From JANYHF01 sp031367715 (GTDB lineage: Bacteria; Pseudomonadota; Alphaproteobacteria; Rhizobiales; Hyphomicrobiaceae), in NCBI GenBank assembly GCA_031367715.1, contig JANLQJ010000457.1:1-15444 (forward strand): a stretch of DNA of 15,444 bases. The letters run 5' to 3'. Positions 8,001 to 14,000 of the stretch are shown piece after piece. The notes beneath the pieces were generated by a model that had not been told where the DNA came from, ran no database searches, and saw only the letters and a list, made by a program, of their open reading frames with translations. A program made the position numbers and the translations under genes. Position 1 is the stretch's first letter; each line of letters opens with the position of its first letter.

Positions 8001-11000
8001 ACGGAACGATCCACTCCACCGGCGGCCTGCTGTCGCACACGAACGCGGCGGCTGCCGGCACCATCGTGGGGCAAGCGGCGGGGGCAGCCGACGGCTCGTC
8101 CCATATGGCGACCTGGGGCGATATGAAGGCCAACGCCCTCACCAATCTCGGCTTGAGGCTGTCAGACTACGACGTCGTCAGCGTGCCGCTGGTGCTGGCC
8201 GACGCCTACGGAAACGTGATCCGCGGCGCCAACGGTTTTGCCCAGGTCACCTATCAAGTGCTTCAGACGGTTGTGACCCGCGATAGCGCTGGCGCCATCA
8301 TCTCGTCCGTGACGACAGTCGCAACCGAAACCACGGCCGAAGGCACCGCTGCCGGTCTCGACATCGACCACATCCCCGTCCCGGGCGCGTTTGTCGGCGG
8401 CACGGTCGGCTTGGTCACCACGTCCTTTGTCACGCAATATGTCGGGGCCGGCGCGGCCTTCATCAACGACATGGCGCACAACGCCAGCCCGTTCAACGAT
8501 TTCGGACAGCCGCTCAATCCCGACGGCGACGGCATCGCGGGCAACGCCATCACGGTCAATCCGTTGACCGGCCAGAACACGGCCTATGATGGCGAACTGC
8601 TGAACTCGCACTATGTCGCGGGCGACGGGCGCGTGAACGAGAATATCGGCCTCACCGCCATTCACGACGTGCTGCATTCGGAGCACGCCCGCCTGGTGGC
8701 CATCACCAAGGCGCAAGTCCAGGCCCAGCTCGACAAGGGCGACACCTCGTTCGCCTCTGAATGGGTGCTGCCCGGCACTGTCCTGACGCCGGGTACGGCC
8801 ATCGCCGCAAACCAGTGGAACGGCGAGCGCCTGTTCCAGGCCGCACGCTTCGGAACCGAGACGCAATACCAGCATCTGGTGTTCGAGGAGTTCGCCCGCA
8901 AGGTCGCCCCCGACGTGCACGTCTTCTCGGGCGGCGACATCCACCTCGATCCGTCCGTGTTCGCTGAGTTCGCACACACCGTCTATCGCTTCGGCCACTC
9001 GATGCTGGACGACACCATCAGCCGCGTCAATCTTACGACCGGTCAACAGGTCGCCCAACTGAATTCGAGCGGCCAGGCTATCGTCAACACCAACCCCTTC
9101 ATCGACTCCTTTACGCATCACGAGACGACCAGCGCCACCTCGATCGACCCGGCGACAGGTCTCCCCGTGGCCAACGTAGCTAATCCAACCTTCGGCAAGC
9201 CGACGGAACTGGGCCTGCTGCAGGCCTTCACCAACCCACTCGCCTATCTCAATCAGGGCGCCGACGCAGCCGGGCAGCTCGCGCTCGGTTCCACTAGCCA
9301 GGTCGGCCAGGAGATCGACGAGTTCGTCACCGGCACGCTGCGCAACAACCTGCTCGGCCTGCCGCTGGATCTTCCCGCGCTCAACATCGCACGCGGCCGC
9401 TCGGAAGGCGTCGCCGGCTTTAACCTGGTGCGTAACGAGCTGTATCAGCAGACGCACGAAGCCTATCTGAAGCCGTACGAGAACTGGCACGAGATGGGCC
9501 AGTTCCTGAAGCACCCGGAATCGCTTGTCAACTTCATTGCCGCCTACGGCACCCACGCCAGCATCGTCAACGCAACAACGTTGGTTGCCAAACGCGCAGC
9601 AGCCCTCGCCCTGGTGACTCATGGCGACGTTTCCCCGACCGCCCTCGGCTTCGATCCGGATGCCTTCAACTACATCCACAGCCTGGGCGCCTACGCCAAC
9701 AACGCCGCCGATCCGCGCGCCGTCCACACGCCGTTGCTGAACGCCGACGGCACGGCGCAGGTCGACACAGCTGGTCACGCGTTGTTGGATCCGGTCACGC
9801 CGAAATACAGCACTGGCTCGGTCACCGGCCTCGACGCCATCGACCTGTGGATCGGCGGCCTGGCCGAAAAGCAGAACCTGCATGGCGGCCTGCTCGGCTC
9901 CACCTTCGACTACATCTTCAAGCTGCAGATGGAGCAGCTGCAGGATGCCGACCGACTCTATTACCTGCCGCGCATCGAAGGCATGCACTTCTCCGATCAG
10001 ATCGAGGACAATTCGTTCGCGACCATGATCCAGAACGCGACCGGCGCGCATCATCTGTCGGGAAGCATCTTCCTGACGCCGGAGTACAAGATTGAGGCCA
10101 AGGACTTCTACCTCAAGGATGGCCTCGGCAACGTCATCCTCGACGCCAATGGCAATCCGACGCTGAATCCCACCGCCACAATTCCGACCTTCACGGATGC
10201 AGCCGGCGTCGTGCACAATCTGGTCGAGTACAAAAACGACGGCACTGTGCACTTCGTCGGCAAGGATAACTTCTTCGGTAACACCATGGTGCTGGGCGGC
10301 ACCGCCGGCAACGACAAGCTGCAGGCCGGACAAGCCGACGACGACACGGTCTGGGGCGACGCCGGCAACGACACCATCGACGGCGGCGGCGGCAACGACT
10401 TCCTCTACGGCGGCGACGGCAATGACGTTCTCAGCAACGCCAACAGCAGCGTGGGCACCTCGTTCCACGGCGACGCCGGCAACGACACGATCTACGGCGG
10501 CAAAGGCGATGACCTGATCTTCGGCGGCGCCGGCGACGACGTCCTCTACGCAAATCAGCACGGTCCGTTGGGCGACGCCATTGTCGCCGGCGCTGGCAAC
10601 GACATCCTCTACGGCGGTGATGGCGGCGCCTCGCTCGAAGGCAATCAAGGCGACGACTGGCTCGAAGGCGGCAAGAACGGCGGTGACGCGCTGGTCGGCG
10701 ATGGCGGAGCTCCGACCGGTGAACTCCCGCTCTATTCCGGCGACGACGTGATGATCGCCAACGGCGATAGCTTTATGAAGGGCTTCGGCGGCGACGACAT
10801 CATGCTCGGCCGCGGCGGCTTCGATAAGTTCCTGGGAGGGCTTGGCTTCGACTGGGCGTCATTTGAAAGGGAAACCGAAGGCGTCTTCATCGACATGAAC
10901 CGTCGCGACCTGGTCTCGCCGACCAACCCCTTCGGCGCCGATGGCATCCGCGATCTCTTCACCCACACGGAAGGCGCCAGCGGTTCCAAGTTCGACGACG

Positions 11001-14000
11001 ACATCTTAGGCAACAACAACAACAAAGCCGTGATCATCGCCGGCAAAGACCAGATGGATAATCCCAATCTGATCAAGGGGCTGGCGGACGGCGCGGTTGA
11101 CGCGAATGGGGATCCGATCCTCACGACCATCAACGGCACGACCGAGGGCGCGTTCTTCAAGCCGGGCCAGGCCACCGGCTTTGCGGCGGGCGACATCCTG
11201 CTCGGTGGCGCTGGCAACGACACCATCACGGGCGGCAAGGGCGATGACATCATCGATGGCAAAGCCTACCTGCATGTCGAACTGCTGAAGAACTCGGCTG
11301 GCGTCATCGGCAGCGGCAGCCAGATCCTGCGCGAAATCCGCTACGACACAGGCACCGTCGATATCAATGGTGTCCTGCATACCGGCATAGATACCGCCGT
11401 GTTCACGGGCAACCTGGCGGATTATGGCTTAAGCGCTCCGGACGCCGAGGGCTTCATCAGCGTCACCGACAGCATCGTCAACCGCGATGGCGTCGATCGC
11501 ATCCGTAACATCGAGCGCCTGCAGTTTGCCGACGTCACGATTTCGATTGGCGGCAACAATCAGGCGCCGGTCGGCTTCGACCTGGTCAACAACCTGATCG
11601 CGCCGATGATCACCATCGACAACGACAACAACGCCGCTACCGCGCCCGTGGTCCAAGTCGGAACGGCCCTGACGGCCAACGCCGCCAACCTGCTGGATCC
11701 GGACTTCCTGGCCAGCGGCGGCATCATCCCGAACCTGGACGGCACGTTCACGCCCGGCGTGGCCTCCAACGCACTTGGCTATCAATGGCAATACTTCGAC
11801 GTCGCATTGCGCGGCTGGGTCAGCATCAACGAGGCCAATGGCAACGGGGCGACGACCGCGACCTTCACGCCCATCCACTTCGTGCAGGGCAATACGCTGC
11901 GCGCAGAAGTGAGCTACACGGACGCCCTCGGCTTCCGCGAGCACGTCTTCTCGGCGGCGACGACAGTCGTCAACGCCGACCCGAACGCCCTCAACACCGC
12001 GCCGTTCATCGTCGCGGCGCGGGACACAGTTGGCCTGCCGAACACGGCGACCGAGGCCGGCAAACTGGCCACCATCTTCCTGCCTCTCACCTCGGTCTTC
12101 AATGACACCGAAAGCGGCGCCGGCGGGCTGACGTACACGGCCTTCCTGGAAGATGGCGTCACCCCACTCGACGGCAGCGCCGCCGCGCACGGGCTGACCT
12201 TCACGGTGCAATCGGTTGGCGGCGTCGTCACCGGCGGCACCCTCACCGGCACGCCGACGACAGCCGGCGCCGTGAACATCATGATCAAGGCCACCGATCC
12301 GGCCGGCCTGCATGGCGGCCAGAGCGTGACCAACGTCTTCACGCTGGACGTCCTTGCGACCGGCAATCAGACCGGCCTGGTCACCATCAGCGGCGTCTTC
12401 GCTGTCGGCAATACGTTGACGGCCCTGGTCACTGATGCTGACGGCCTGACCGGCGTCGTGCCCACCTTCCAGTGGCAGACCTCGCCCGACGGCGTGCACT
12501 GGACCAGCCTGGCCGGCGCTACCGCCAGCACACTGACGGTCACCACGGCGTTTGATGGGCTGCAACTGCACGTCCTGGCCAACTACATCGACAACAACGG
12601 CCACGCCGAGGCGCTCACCTCGACGGCCAGTTCTCTGTTCGGTTCGATCTTACGCGGCACAGCAGCGGCGGAATTCTTCACCGGCACCATCAATGCCAAC
12701 ACGGCCATCCTCGGCCACGGCGGCAGCGACGACGTGTTCAACGCTCTCGGCGGCATCGATACGGTCCAGTATCCGTCCGCCAACGCCGGTATCCTGGTCG
12801 ATCTGCGCGAGATTGATCGCTCGGATCAGGCCAGCGCCTTCTCGGCCATCGACATCACCACGGGCAATCTTGCCCATGAAACCATCGGCCAACTACTGAC
12901 CGCCGCAGGCCTCGATGCGCATACCCTGACGGGCTATGCCGAGGGCGCCGACATCAACATGGACGCTCTTATCAGCGTCGAGAACGTCCTGGCCGGTCAC
13001 GGCGACGACGTGGTGTTCGGCAACGACAAAGCCAACGTTATCGAAGGCAGCTTTGGCAACGACACCATCGACGGCGGCGCAGGCGTCGATACGGCGGTGT
13101 TCACCGGCAACCGGGCCGACTACGACATCGTCTCGGTGTTCGGCGGCAGTTTCAAGATCACCGACCACGCGGCAGGCCGCGATGGCATCGACCGCTTCAG
13201 GAACATCGAACTCTTGAAGTTCGCCGACGGCTTGATTTCAACGCCGTTGCCCCTGAACATCGCCCCGGTCATTGCCGCCTCGACCGGCACGATCACCACC
13301 CTTGAAGATAGCACCGTCACCGGCACCGTCCCGCTCGGGACCGACGCCAACGAAGATCCGCTCACCTACGCAGTCGTCGGCGTCAAGCCGGCTGGGTTGA
13401 CGCTAAATGCAGACGGAACGTTCACCTACATTCCGCCCGCAAACCTCAACGGCGACATCTCGTTCAATTACCAAGCCTCCGACGGCGCAGGTGGTATGTC
13501 GGGACTGGTGCACTACACCATCCATGTCACGCCGGTGGACGATGCGCCCACGGGCGAGGTGTCGGTGGCGGTCACCAACAACGTCGCGCACGGCCGGCCG
13601 GTCGGTCTGAAGCTGACGGCCAGCCAGAATATCGTGGACGTGGATGGCATCCCGGTCGCTCCGGCGCCGGGCGCCAAGTGGCAGCAGTCCACTGACGGCA
13701 CGACCTGGACGGATCTCGCCACCACCGGCGGCGGCCCGCTGGACCTGCTCGTCAACAACACCACGACGGTGCAGACGAACCGTCTGCTGCGCGCCGACGC
13801 CAGCTACACGGATCTTGGCGGCAACGGCGGTCTGACGCACACGTTCAACGAGCTGACGTCCGGCAACTACATTGTCGGCCGAGACGCCAACCTCGGCGAT
13901 ACGCTGGGCACAAACGTCACCGTGGCAGCGACCATGATGGGCCTGACGGGCAACGACACCTACGTCATCAACAATGCCGGCGACGTGGTGGTCGAAAACC

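Noticed and set aside
8162..10648. An 828-codon minus-strand open frame antisense to peroxidase domain 2
   Set aside because: It has the same composition and antisense position as the shadow over copy 1. Its recurrence over the homologous copy is explained by the duplicated sense sequence.
11429..12604. A 391-codon minus-strand open frame over the second Ig/cadherin-like region
   Set aside because: It shows no recognisable domain or supporting ribosome-binding site and lies fully inside the sense coding region.
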